From positions 1 through 11,168 of the forward strand of contig VXNE01000436.1 of the NCBI GenBank assembly GCA_009840715.1: a DNA stretch of 11,168 nucleotides. The letters are read 5' to 3'. Position numbers and translations under genes: made by a program. The notes under the pieces were generated by a model. That model ran no database searches and was not told the origin of the DNA. It saw nothing but the letters and a program-made list of their open reading frames with translations. Positions within the stretch are counted from its first letter, which is position 1, and the number at the start of each line of letters is the position of its first letter. This document shows, piece after piece, positions 1 to 6,501 of the stretch. This stretch comes from Gammaproteobacteria bacterium. Lineage in GTDB: Bacteria; Pseudomonadota; Gammaproteobacteria; Pseudomonadales; Azotimanducaceae.

Positions 1-48
1 GGCCAGGTCATGGCACAACAATGTACTAGTTATTTATGGGACAGTACA
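1..48. mobile_element. Possible insertion-sequence terminus interrupting the second recombinase
   Basis: Read on the minus strand, the recombinase coding sequence stops matching its paralogue right after a CTAG (49-52). It is followed by TGTACTGTCCCATAAATAAC, an A+T-richer stretch unlike the surrounding G+C-rich DNA. A start with TG and a TGTACTG-CCC pattern resembles ends of IS3- or IS481-type elements; that is recalled family knowledge, not a search result. On the plus strand a short reading frame ends at 27-29, about 20 bases from the proposed end, where a transposase stop could lie. No transposase can be identified because the rest is outside the window. The alternative is a deletion junction. 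Confidence 0.3.
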
Positions 49-55
49 CTAGTAC
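23..55. repeat. Inverted repeat GTACTAGT / ACTAGTAC at the recombinase break point
   Basis: GTACTAGT (23-30) and ACTAGTAC (48-55) form a perfect 8-bp inverted repeat with a 17-base A+T-rich spacer. Outside it, CCAGGT (3-8) is the reverse complement of ACCTGG (54-59). The structure sits exactly where the second tyrosine recombinase is cut. It could be part of an IS end, a recombinase crossover or binding site, or chance. Confidence 0.4.
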
Positions 56-409
56 CTGGTGCACCCGCTCGACCTCCGCCCGGCTCAGGAAGCGTGTCTT
101 CTTTGCTTGCGGGTTCCGTCGGATGCTACGGGCAGGGTTCTTCGGCAGCTCGCCGCAAGCTACGGCGAAACCCAGAATCTGCGTCAGCACGTCCAAGGCG
201 CGGTTGGCGCCCGCGGGCGCTGCGCGCGAGTAATGCTCGAACCAGCGATGAATGTCCTGGTTGTCGAGCCGGTTGAGACTCACGGCCCCGAACTCCGGCA
301 GCAGTTGCGTTCGCAGCAAGCTGTTGACGCGCCGTTTGGTCGAGGGCTTGCACGGCTCGTGACAGGCAGCGGTCCAAGGTGCAGCCACGAAGTCAGCGAA
401 CGTGGTCAC
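26..409 (-). pseudogene. Truncated tyrosine recombinase (second of a tandem pair), catalytic domain missing
   Basis: From a GTG at 409-407 the frame gives 127 residues. These contain the SAM-like core-binding domain of a phage-integrase-family recombinase (about residues 1-105) and only the first residues of the catalytic domain (RFLSRAEVERVHQVL), then a foreign-looking tail VYCPINN and a stop. None of the catalytic R-K-H-R-H-Y residues is present, so it cannot recombine DNA. It aligns by eye with the neighbouring recombinase: GANRALDVLTQIL against AANRAVPVLSTIM, and KKTRFLSRAE against GRTRFLTAAE. The GTG overlaps the upstream TGA as GTGA, which indicates translational coupling, so the pair was originally a two-gene (or longer) recombinase operon. 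The break at about position 49 is explained by an IS insertion or deletion. The remaining fragment might still bind DNA, but that is speculation. Confidence 0.75.
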
Positions 410-1290
410 GCCTGCTTCGCCACGGCGTCGGCCACAGTTTGTACCGCTTGCATGGCCAGTGCGTCGTCGAAATGCAGGTATCGGAGCGTCGTCGCCGGAT
501 CGCGATGTCCGAGCAGTCGTCCAATCGTCAGGACGGTCTCGCCCTGCCGCAGGGCGAAGCTCGCGTAGGTGTGTCGCAGATCGTGTAGACGTACGTCGGA
601 CAACCCAGCATCCGTGCGCATCTCGCGCCAGTGCCTGTACAGGGCTTCCGTGCGCATTGGTCCTTCCGAACGCTCCGCGGGAAAGACCCAGCGGCTCTGG
701 TGGGAAAGGGCAGCGAGGACGTCTCGGCTGGCGGACGAGAGCCACACCGTCCTTGGCCCGGTCTTGCTGTCGGGAAGGTAGAGGTTGCCTTCCCGGTAGT
801 CCTCCCACCTGAGGTGGCGGAGTTCTCCTTGCCGGCAGCCGGTGAGGACCAGCAGTCGCACGAGAGCCACCGGCCCGGGTGCTTCGTCTTGACGCTCCGC
901 CAGGACCGCGCCGAGGCTACGGGTCTCCGCCGCGGTGAGGAACCGGGTGCGCCCCGGTGTTCGATATCGCCGGATGCCCGCGCAGGGATTGCTCTTCTCC
1001 GGACGCAGGCCCATGCGTTCGGCCTCGCGCATGATGGTCGAGAGCACCGGTACCGCTCGGTTGGCTGCGGCCGGCGTGGCATGGAGGGCGGCAAACCAAC
1101 ACCGGACATCCTCTGGTGTGATGGCGGCGATGGGGCGGTCGGCGAAGTAGGGGAGGATCTGATTCCGCAGATAACATCGATTGGCGGCTAGAGTTCGTGG
1201 CTTCCAGAGGCGCGATTGACACTGCAGCACGTCTTTCGCTATTGGCCCGAAACACGGTGTTGGCTTTTCTCGCACGGCGATGTGCTCCAT
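406..1290 (-). CDS. Tyrosine recombinase / phage-type integrase
   Basis: This is a site-specific DNA recombinase that would integrate, excise or invert DNA through a 3'-phosphotyrosine intermediate. The product is 294 residues from ATG 1290-1288. A SAM-like core-binding domain (about 10-105) precedes the catalytic domain (about 115-285), which has the complete active site: Arg153 in TGCRQGEL, Lys176 in DSKTG, His236 and Arg239 in LHDLRH, His262 in LLGHRD, and nucleophile Tyr271 in LRYLH. The frame stays open upstream to 1404, which would add 38 low-complexity residues and overlap the divergent ATPase start; homology-like sequence begins near the chosen ATG, but no clear Shine-Dalgarno sequence decides it. 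Its TGA overlaps the GTG of a second, truncated recombinase. Tandem overlapping recombinases recall recombinase-in-trio (RIT) elements, although only two are visible here. It probably mobilised the neighbouring ATPase gene. Confidence 0.9.
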   Translation of the reverse strand: MEHIAVREKPTPCFGPIAKDVLQCQSRLWKPRTLAANRCYLRNQILPYFADRPIAAITPEDVRCWFAALHATPAAANRAVPVLSTIMREAERMGLRPEKSNPCAGIRRYRTPGRTRFLTAAETRSLGAVLAERQDEAPGPVALVRLLVLTGCRQGELRHLRWEDYREGNLYLPDSKTGPRTVWLSSASRDVLAALSHQSRWVFPAERSEGPMRTEALYRHWREMRTDAGLSDVRLHDLRHTYASFALRQGETVLTIGRLLGHRDPATTLRYLHFDDALAMQAVQTVADAVAKQA

Positions 1291-1323
1291 GATGTAGGCG
1301 CGAAGCAGGCGTTGGACTACACA

Positions 1324-1355
1324 AGAGCCGCCCCTAGAAGGGCGATTCGGGCTCT
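1324..1355. promoter_or_regulatory. Dyad in the recombinase/ATPase divergent intergenic region
   Basis: Between the divergent recombinase and ATPase genes, AGAGCC (1324-1329) pairs with GGCTCT (1350-1355). Nested inside, GCCC (1330-1333) pairs with GGGC (1340-1343), leaving a six-base bulge on one side. The position would suit an operator or recombinase binding site serving both genes. No convincing -35/-10 pair was found here for either gene. Function is unknown. Confidence 0.25.
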
Positions 1356-1397
1356 CCGTCCGACACGACGCGGCGATACTCGGCTCCGAGGAGGATG

Positions 1398-4300
1398 ATG
1401 GCAACGACTAACCGCGAGCGCGTGGGCAAAGCGCTGGATTTGCTGCGCGATGGACTCGCGCCCTATGTTCAGCGCGAGGTCCAGGCTGGCGCTAAGCGCG
1501 TATCCACCGAGACGATCAGGCGCTACGGCGAGAAGCCCGTCAAGGCTTGGGATGCCGCCGCCATACTCCGCTTCATGACCGAGACTTGGCGTGAACTGTT
1601 CGATGTCACGCTGGGGCGTAGCGGGCGCAACCTCGCGTCTGAGCTACGTGAGTGGCGGAACAAATGGGCGCACCAAGAGCGCTTCTCGAGCGACGACACC
1701 GATCGTGCGCTCGACTCGGCGGAGCGGTTGCTGACCGCGGTGTCGGCGCCGCAGGCTGCGGAGGTCGCGCGGATGAAGCTTGAGCTCCGTCGCCTAGTGA
1801 TCGACGAACAGGTACGGGGGGAGACGCGCCGTATCGCGTCGGGTCAGGGGGACGCCCTCTCGCCCGCCGGCATCAAGGCTTGGCGCGAAGTCGTCGAGCC
1901 CCACGAGGATGTCGCGACTGGCCGCTATCAGCAGGCGGAGTTCGCCGCGGACCTCGGCCAGGTGCACAAAGGGGAGGGTGTCGACGAGTACCGTGACCCG
2001 GTGGAGTTTTTTCGGCGTACGTACGTCACGGAGGACCTCCAGAGGCTGCTGGTGGGGGCGATCCGCCGGCTCTCAGGTGGCGACGGCGACCCGGTGGTCC
2101 AGCTTCAGACCAACTTTGGTGGCGGCAAGACGCACTCGATGATGGCTTTGTACCATCTGTTCTCGGGTATCGACACACAGACCGTGTCGGGGCTGGAGGT
2201 CGTGCTCGAGGAGGCGGGTGTCAGCAGAGTCGACAAGGTCTCTCGCGTTGTTCTGGTGGGTACCCAGATATCACCGGGCGATCCGACTCCGAAGGACGAC
2301 GGCACCACCGCGCGTACGCTATGGGGTGAGATCGCCTATCAGCTAGGCGGTCGCGAAGCGTACGAACGAGTGCGTGTGGACGATGAGAGTGCCACCAATC
2401 CTGGGGACAAGCTGCGCGACCTCCTAGAGAGATACGGCCCGTGCGCGATCCTTATCGACGAGTGGGTCGCGTACGCGCGCCAACTGCATGACGAACCCGG
2501 TCTTGCCGGAGGCACTTTCGAGACGCAGTTCACCTTCGCCCAGACGCTTACGGAAGCGGTCAAGGGGACCCGCGACTGCCTGTTGGTAGTGTCGCTGCCC
2601 GCATCGGACCAGGGTCGGAGTGCGAGCGCCGATGTCGACGACTCAGAAGTCGGAGGCGTGCGGGGCCGCGACGCTCTCGTGCGCCTGCGCAACGTCGTTG
2701 CGCGCCTTGAGTCGCCTTGGCGCCCCGCGACCGCCGAGGAGGGATTCGAGATCGTTCGACGGCGGCTGTTCAAGCCTCTGGCGGATCAGCACGCCTTCAA
2801 GCAACGGGACGTTACAGCGCGGGCCTTCGTAGACCTCTATCAGAAACAGCGTGCGGAGTTTCCCGCAGCCTCCGCCAATCTGGATTACGAACGCCGCATT
2901 CAAGCCGCGTATCCCATCCATCCGGAGGTTTTTGACCGCCTCTACACGGACTGGTCTTCGCTGGCGCGATTTCAGCGCACCCGCGGCGTACTCAGGCTGA
3001 TGGCCACGGTGATTCATCATTTGTGGGCGACCGGGGACCGCAGTCCCCTGATTCAGCCTTGGAACTTTCAGCTAGACAACTCGCGGGTGCAGAACGAACT
3101 CACCCGCTACCTGTCCGACAACTGGGTGCCTGTCATCGCTAAGGACGTCGATGGCGACAGTTCATTGCCGGTAGCCATCGACCGCGACGCGCCCAATCTG
3201 GGTAAGCTCGCTGCGACGCGTCGTGTCGCTCGGACCATCTATCTAGGGTCCGCGCCGATCACGGAAGCGGCCCAGAGGGGGGTGGACGATACGCGGATCA
3301 AACTCGGCTGCGTCGTTCCGGGGGAGTCCGCTGCCGTGTTCGGCGACAGCCTTAGGCGTCTCGCTGCCAAGGCGACCTATCTCTACCAAGACGGTGTGCG
3401 GTATTGGTACGACACTCAGCCAACGGTGGCCAAGCTCGCGGAAGACCGCGCCGAAGAACTCCGACGCGATCCGGACCGCGTGGCGGAGGAACTCGAGAAG
3501 CGACTGCGGAGCGACCTGCGGGAGCAGGGTGGGTTCGCGCGGGTACACACCTTCCCGAAGTCGCCTGCGGACGTGGCGGACGAGTCCGACGCCCGGCTGG
3601 TGGTGTTACCGCCAGAAGCGGACTACGTCCGGGGACCGGACAACCCCGCTCAACTGTTGGCGGCCCAGATCCTGGAGACTCGCGGCGCCGGGCCTAGGAT
3701 GTTCCGCAATGCCATGGTGTTTCTCGCGGCGGACCGAGCCCGCTTGCAGGAACTGGACGACGCGTTGCGACGGTTCCTGGCTTGGCAGTCGATCGTCGAT
3801 GATGTGCAGGCATTGAACTTGGATCCCCACCAAGTCAAGCAGGCTAGCGCGCAACGCGATGCCGCGAGCGCCACAGTGCTAACACGCGTGCCGGAGACTT
3901 ACCAGTGGTTGCTCGTCCCCGAGCAGCCTTCGCCGGACGCCGTGGTGTCGTGGAAGGCGTTGCGATTGACCGCGTCGGGCCCGCTGGCGGAACGTGCAGC
4001 CAGGCGCCTCCTGCGCGAGGAGCTGCTGGTGGCCGACCTTGGCCCTACGGTACTGCGTCTCCACTTGGACGCGATTCCGTTGTGGCGAGGGGACCATGTG
4101 GGGGTGCGCCAACTGATCGAGGATTTCGGGCAGTACGTCTACCTCCCGAGGCTGGTTAGGGCAGAGGTGCTGGCGGGTGCGGTCAGAGCCGGCGTCAGTT
4201 TGTTGACCTGGGAGCGGGACGCGTTCGCGTTCGCCGATGGTTTTGACGAGGAAGCCGAGCGCTACGCAGGACTGCGTGTTATGCAGGACATTGGGCCAGT

Positions 4301-4721
4301 TTCTGATAGCCGCGGCGTGATCGTTCGCTCTAAGGTCGCTCGGAAGCAGCTTGACCTCGAAGCGAAGCCGCCCCCCGAGCCCTCCGTGGCCCCCGTAGAA
4401 CCGTATCCGGATGGCGAGCCAGGTACTAGTCCCGATAGTGCCCCTGAGGCTCCTCCGCTCGATCTCGGTCCGGCTCCGCGACGCGTGGCTAGGCGCTTCC
4501 ACGCGACGGCGACCTTGAGGCACAGTCGCATAGGTCCGGACGCGAGCCGCATCGCGGAAGAGGTGGTGTCTCATCTGGACGGAATCGTGGGCTCTGAGGT
4601 GACGGTAACTCTCGAGATCGAAGTGAGCGTACCGGACGGTGTGCCCGAGCAGGTCGAACGGGTGGTGACGGAAAACTGTGCGACTCTGAAGTTCGACGCA
4701 CACTCGTTTGAAGAGTCTTGA
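1398..4721 (+). CDS. HEPN (Swt1-like) and DUF499 P-loop ATPase, predicted anti-phage family
   Basis: This is a large cytosolic predicted AAA+-type ATPase of 1107 residues from ATG 1398. GAGGAGG at 1388-1394 lies directly before two in-frame ATGs (1395 and 1398); the second gives the start MATTNRERVGKALDLL that I associate with the family. An N-terminal HEPN domain carries the RNKWAH motif (Arg87 to His92, the RX4-6H signature of HEPN ribonucleases). The P-loop domain has Walker A FGGGKTHS (Lys244) and Walker B ILIDEW (Asp354-Glu355). A proline-rich linker (about residues 990-1025) leads to a conserved-looking C-terminal domain (EEVVSHLDGIVGSEVTVTLE). Both ends look complete. Homologues usually sit in predicted defence loci with a DUF1156 methyltransferase, DUF3780 and a HerA-like helicase; none is here. 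It is divergent from an integrase, suggesting a mobile or orphan defence gene. ATPase fold: confident; HEPN nuclease activity and defence role: inference. Confidence 0.88.
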   Translation: MATTNRERVGKALDLLRDGLAPYVQREVQAGAKRVSTETIRRYGEKPVKAWDAAAILRFMTETWRELFDVTLGRSGRNLASELREWRNKWAHQERFSSDDTDRALDSAERLLTAVSAPQAAEVARMKLELRRLVIDEQVRGETRRIASGQGDALSPAGIKAWREVVEPHEDVATGRYQQAEFAADLGQVHKGEGVDEYRDPVEFFRRTYVTEDLQRLLVGAIRRLSGGDGDPVVQLQTNFGGGKTHSMMALYHLFSGIDTQTVSGLEVVLEEAGVSRVDKVSRVVLVGTQISPGDPTPKDDGTTARTLWGEIAYQLGGREAYERVRVDDESATNPGDKLRDLLERYGPCAILIDEWVAYARQLHDEPGLAGGTFETQFTFAQTLTEAVKGTRDCLLVVSLPASDQGRSASADVDDSEVGGVRGRDALVRLRNVVARLESPWRPATAEEGFEIVRRRLFKPLADQHAFKQRDVTARAFVDLYQKQRAEFPAASANLDYERRIQAAYPIHPEVFDRLYTDWSSLARFQRTRGVLRLMATVIHHLWATGDRSPLIQPWNFQLDNSRVQNELTRYLSDNWVPVIAKDVDGDSSLPVAIDRDAPNLGKLAATRRVARTIYLGSAPITEAAQRGVDDTRIKLGCVVPGESAAVFGDSLRRLAAKATYLYQDGVRYWYDTQPTVAKLAEDRAEELRRDPDRVAEELEKRLRSDLREQGGFARVHTFPKSPADVADESDARLVVLPPEADYVRGPDNPAQLLAAQILETRGAGPRMFRNAMVFLAADRARLQELDDALRRFLAWQSIVDDVQALNLDPHQVKQASAQRDAASATVLTRVPETYQWLLVPEQPSPDAVVSWKALRLTASGPLAERAARRLLREELLVADLGPTVLRLHLDAIPLWRGDHVGVRQLIEDFGQYVYLPRLVRAEVLAGAVRAGVSLLTWERDAFAFADGFDEEAERYAGLRVMQDIGPVSDSRGVIVRSKVARKQLDLEAKPPPEPSVAPVEPYPDGEPGTSPDSAPEAPPLDLGPAPRRVARRFHATATLRHSRIGPDASRIAEEVVSHLDGIVGSEVTVTLEIEVSVPDGVPEQVERVVTENCATLKFDAHSFEES
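4419..4430 (+). repeat. 12-bp copy of the sequence at the recombinase break (inverted)
   Basis: CCAGGTACTAGT occurs here, in the part of the ATPase gene encoding the proline-rich linker, and in inverted orientation at 48-59 at the truncation point of the second recombinase. The match is exact over 12 bases and does not extend. A few 12-base matches are expected by chance in 11 kb, but this one involves an A+T-containing sequence in G+C-rich DNA and ends at a known break. Confidence 0.3.
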
Positions 4722-4917
4722 ATCTGCTGTGCGAACGCTACGCGGGCAGCGTTTCCGCAGCTCTGTTGGGGTGGTTGCCCAGCGCACGTGGGACGTATCC
4801 TCGCTGCGCGGATTCCCATAACGGGAATGTCAGCGGCTCCGGCGCAAGCCGAACTCGACGGGAAGCTGAGTTCACCGATGTCGGGCTGGCGCAACCCATC
4901 GCTTCACGATCCCTCTA
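4722..4917. other. Gene-free stretch between the ATPase and the bfr control region
   Basis: No reading frame on either strand resembles a protein I recognise. A perfect inverted repeat, ATTCCC (4812-4817) / GGGAAT (4823-4828) with loop ATAAC, lies in the middle. It may be a regulator or recombinase site, or a remnant of the right edge of the integrase-bearing island. No att-type direct repeat could be recognised by eye. Confidence 0.4.
4734..4754 (+). terminator. Possible intrinsic terminator of the ATPase gene
   Basis: Twelve bases after the ATPase stop, AACGCT (4734-4739) and AGCGTT (4748-4753) form a 6-bp stem with an 8-base loop, followed by only a short T run (TTT). The location is right, but the stem and T tract are weak. 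Confidence 0.35.
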
Positions 4918-4932
4918 TGAGAATGATTTTTA
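4918..4932 (+). promoter_or_regulatory. Putative Fur box upstream of bfr
   Basis: TGAGAATGATTTTTA matches the 7-1-7 Fur consensus TGATAATNATTATCA at 11 of 14 informative positions, in an A+T-rich patch in otherwise G+C-rich DNA. It lies 22 bases upstream of the predicted -35 element of the bacterioferritin gene. An upstream position fits Fur-dependent activation or anti-silencing better than simple promoter occlusion. The inference rests on sequence only. Confidence 0.5.
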
Positions 4933-4954
4933 TTTATTTTTCAATTAGTTGCGT

Positions 4955-4983
4955 TTGACGCGCGCGTTCTGAAGGCCCATACT
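4955..4983 (+). promoter_or_regulatory. Sigma70-type promoter for bfr
   Basis: TTGACG (4955-4960) and CATACT (4978-4983) are separated by 17 bases, giving a start point near 4990 and a leader of about 25 bases. The T-rich tract at 4926-4948 sits where an UP element would contact the RNA polymerase alpha subunit. Confidence 0.6.
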
Positions 4984-5014
4984 CGCCGCCACTTGTCCCG
5001 GAGGATGAAGGCGA

Positions 5015-5485
5015 ATGAAGCCGCAGGACCCGAAGATCATCGAACACCTGAACCGCGCCCTCAAGAACGAACTGACGGCGATCAACCAGTACTTCCTCCA
5101 CGCGAAGATGCTCGCCGACTGGGGCATGGGGGAACTCGGCGAGCACGAGCGCAAGGAGTCCTTCGACGAGATGCGCCACGCCGACAAGCTCATCGAGCGC
5201 ATCCTCTTCCTGGAGGGGCTGCCGAACCTGCAGGAACTCGGGAAGCTCCTGATCGGCGAGGACGTCAAGGAGATCCTCGAATGCGACCTGGCTCTCGAGG
5301 CGGCGGCCATGCCCGTGCTGCGCGAGGCGGTCGCGTACTCGGAATCGGTGGCCGACTACGTCAGTCGGGAGCTTTTCGAGGACATTCTCGAGTCCGAGGA
5401 GGAGCATGTGGATTGGCTCGAGACGCAGCTCGAACTCATCGAGAAGACGGGGATCCAGAACTACATCCAGTCGGCGATGTCGTAG
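5015..5485 (+). CDS. bfr: Bacterioferritin
   Basis: This is an iron-storage ferritin with haem: the subunits assemble into a 24-mer cytosolic cage that oxidises Fe(II) at a di-iron centre and stores the mineral. The product has 156 residues, the usual length. Ferroxidase ligands are all present at E. coli position plus one: Glu19, Glu52, His55, Glu95, Glu128 and His131, with Tyr26. Met53 in DEMRHADKLIERI is the haem axial ligand, which marks this as a true bacterioferritin and not a non-haem ferritin. GGAGG at 5000-5004 sits 10 bases before the ATG. It has its own promoter and a Fur-box candidate upstream, and appears monocistronic. It converges on soxA with only six bases between stop codons, and no terminator is obvious there. 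Confidence 0.97.
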   Translation: MKPQDPKIIEHLNRALKNELTAINQYFLHAKMLADWGMGELGEHERKESFDEMRHADKLIERILFLEGLPNLQELGKLLIGEDVKEILECDLALEAAAMPVLREAVAYSESVADYVSRELFEDILESEEEHVDWLETQLELIEKTGIQNYIQSAMS

Positions 5486-5491
5486 CGCTTG

Positions 5492-6187
5492 TTACCGCCG
5501 GACGGCCGGGGTTTCGATGAGCAGTCCCTGGCCCCGGTGGCGAAGGAAGTACTCGAGGTTCACGTACTCGGGACTGCCGACGGGATAGGGCTCGCTCCGG
5601 ACCGCCTCGTTGCACCAGCGGAACATCCGGTGGGTCGAGGCCAGCGTGCCCCAGAGCAGCCGGTAGGTGGGAAAGCCGTTGGTGTGCCCCTGGCTGATTC
5701 GCTCGCCGCGCAGGCGCATGCCGGCGAGCGTGTCGTGGCAGTTCGAGCAGGAGAGGTCGAGCTGCCCGCGCCGCCGCCGATAGAACGTTTCCCCGGCCTC
5801 GCGGAACGGCTCTGCGCGCGGGTCTGACACGGGCTCGATGGCCGCGCCGCGGTCACGGTTGAGCAGGAAGGCGGTCAGCGCGAGCAGCGGCTCGTCGTCG
5901 TGGTCCCACGTCGGCGCGCCGTCCAGCGACCGGCAGCGATTGACGCGTCCGGACAGGTCGATCAGGGCGGCGCTCGTTGCGTCGTAGCGCGGGAAGTCGG
6001 AGGCGGCGACTTCGGATAGCGCATGACAGCGCTCGCAGCCGGCTTCCGACCAGAGCGCGGCGCCGCGGTCCACCCAGAGATACCCCGGGTTCTCGAACGG
6101 ATCGTCCTGCAGCGCCCGCGTCTCCGGGTTCAGGAACTCGCTCCCGGAGAGGGGCGCCACGAGCACCAGCACCAGGAGTGCGGTCAC
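5492..6187 (-). CDS. soxA: SoxA, dihaem c-type cytochrome subunit of SoxXA
   Basis: SoxA with SoxX forms the periplasmic SoxXA complex, which couples thiosulfate (or another sulfur substrate) oxidatively to the cysteine of SoxY. The 231-residue product starts with a Sec-type signal (MTALLVLVLVAPLSGS). It has two c-haem sites, CERCH (51-55) and CSNCH (147-151), a conserved Cys85 in RVNRCR, the family motif ISQGHTNGFPTYRLLW (165-180), and Cys192 in RWCNEAVRSEPY, the position of the active-site haem-ligand cysteine. The C terminus LLIETPAVR is typical. The start is GTG 6187-6185, overlapping the soxZ TGA as GTGA, so translation is probably coupled. It is the last gene of the operon and converges on bfr. 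The partner SoxX is not a free protein here but a domain of the fccB::soxX product. Confidence 0.96.
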   Translation of the reverse strand: MTALLVLVLVAPLSGSEFLNPETRALQDDPFENPGYLWVDRGAALWSEAGCERCHALSEVAASDFPRYDATSAALIDLSGRVNRCRSLDGAPTWDHDDEPLLALTAFLLNRDRGAAIEPVSDPRAEPFREAGETFYRRRRGQLDLSCSNCHDTLAGMRLRGERISQGHTNGFPTYRLLWGTLASTHRMFRWCNEAVRSEPYPVGSPEYVNLEYFLRHRGQGLLIETPAVRR

Positions 6188-6501
6188 GTGACCTCGATGG
6201 TGCGTTCGACCGTGGTCTCCTCGCCGCGGTCCGTGCGCCAGTGGAACGTGACGGGCCCGGACACCGTCGCCCGCAGGTGGAACTCGAGGAACGGGTTTGC
6301 CGCGACGGCCGGGTGGAAAGCGGCGCGGAACACTTGGCGCCCCGCGTAGGTGCAGGTGAAGTCCGTGATGATGTGCCGGGGAATGACGACGCCGCGGACG
6401 TCCCGTCCGTACCCCGTTTCCATCGGGTGCGCCACCAGCGTCTTGACCGTGACCACCTCGCCCGCCCGAACGGTCCGCGGCAGGTTCACCCGCGCCCTCA
6501 C
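6184..6501 (-). CDS. soxZ: SoxZ, sulfur carrier complex subunit
   Basis: SoxZ forms the SoxYZ heterodimer that carries sulfur intermediates between Sox enzymes in the periplasm. The product is 105 residues from GTG 6501-6499, whose GTG overlaps the soxY TGA as GTGA. The frame also has a TTG at 6522, but the GTG gives the usual start (RARVNLPRTVRAGEVV) and has GAGG seven bases upstream. Family features: VKTLVAHPMETG, VIPRHIITDFTCTY, FHPAVAANPFLEF and a C-terminal immunoglobulin-like strand pattern. It has no signal peptide, as usual: SoxZ is exported with SoxY through SoxY's Tat signal. Confidence 0.95.
   Translation of the reverse strand: MRARVNLPRTVRAGEVVTVKTLVAHPMETGYGRDVRGVVIPRHIITDFTCTYAGRQVFRAAFHPAVAANPFLEFHLRATVSGPVTFHWRTDRGEETTVERTIEVT

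Noticed and set aside
410..808. N-terminal extension of the truncated recombinase frame
   Set aside because: It overlaps the intact recombinase in another frame and has no homology-like content; the GTGA overlap marks the true start.
3879..4787. 302-codon open frame on the minus strand
   Set aside because: It is a shadow of the G+C-rich ATPase gene with no recognisable domain.
4718..4948. Small gene of 76 codons after the ATPase
   Set aside because: No family-like sequence, no ribosome-binding site, and it runs through the Fur-box/UP region of bfr.
5486..5515. Bidirectional terminator between bfr and soxA (CCGG-rich palindromic run)
   Set aside because: It lies inside soxA coding sequence, the stem is short, and no T tract follows on either strand.
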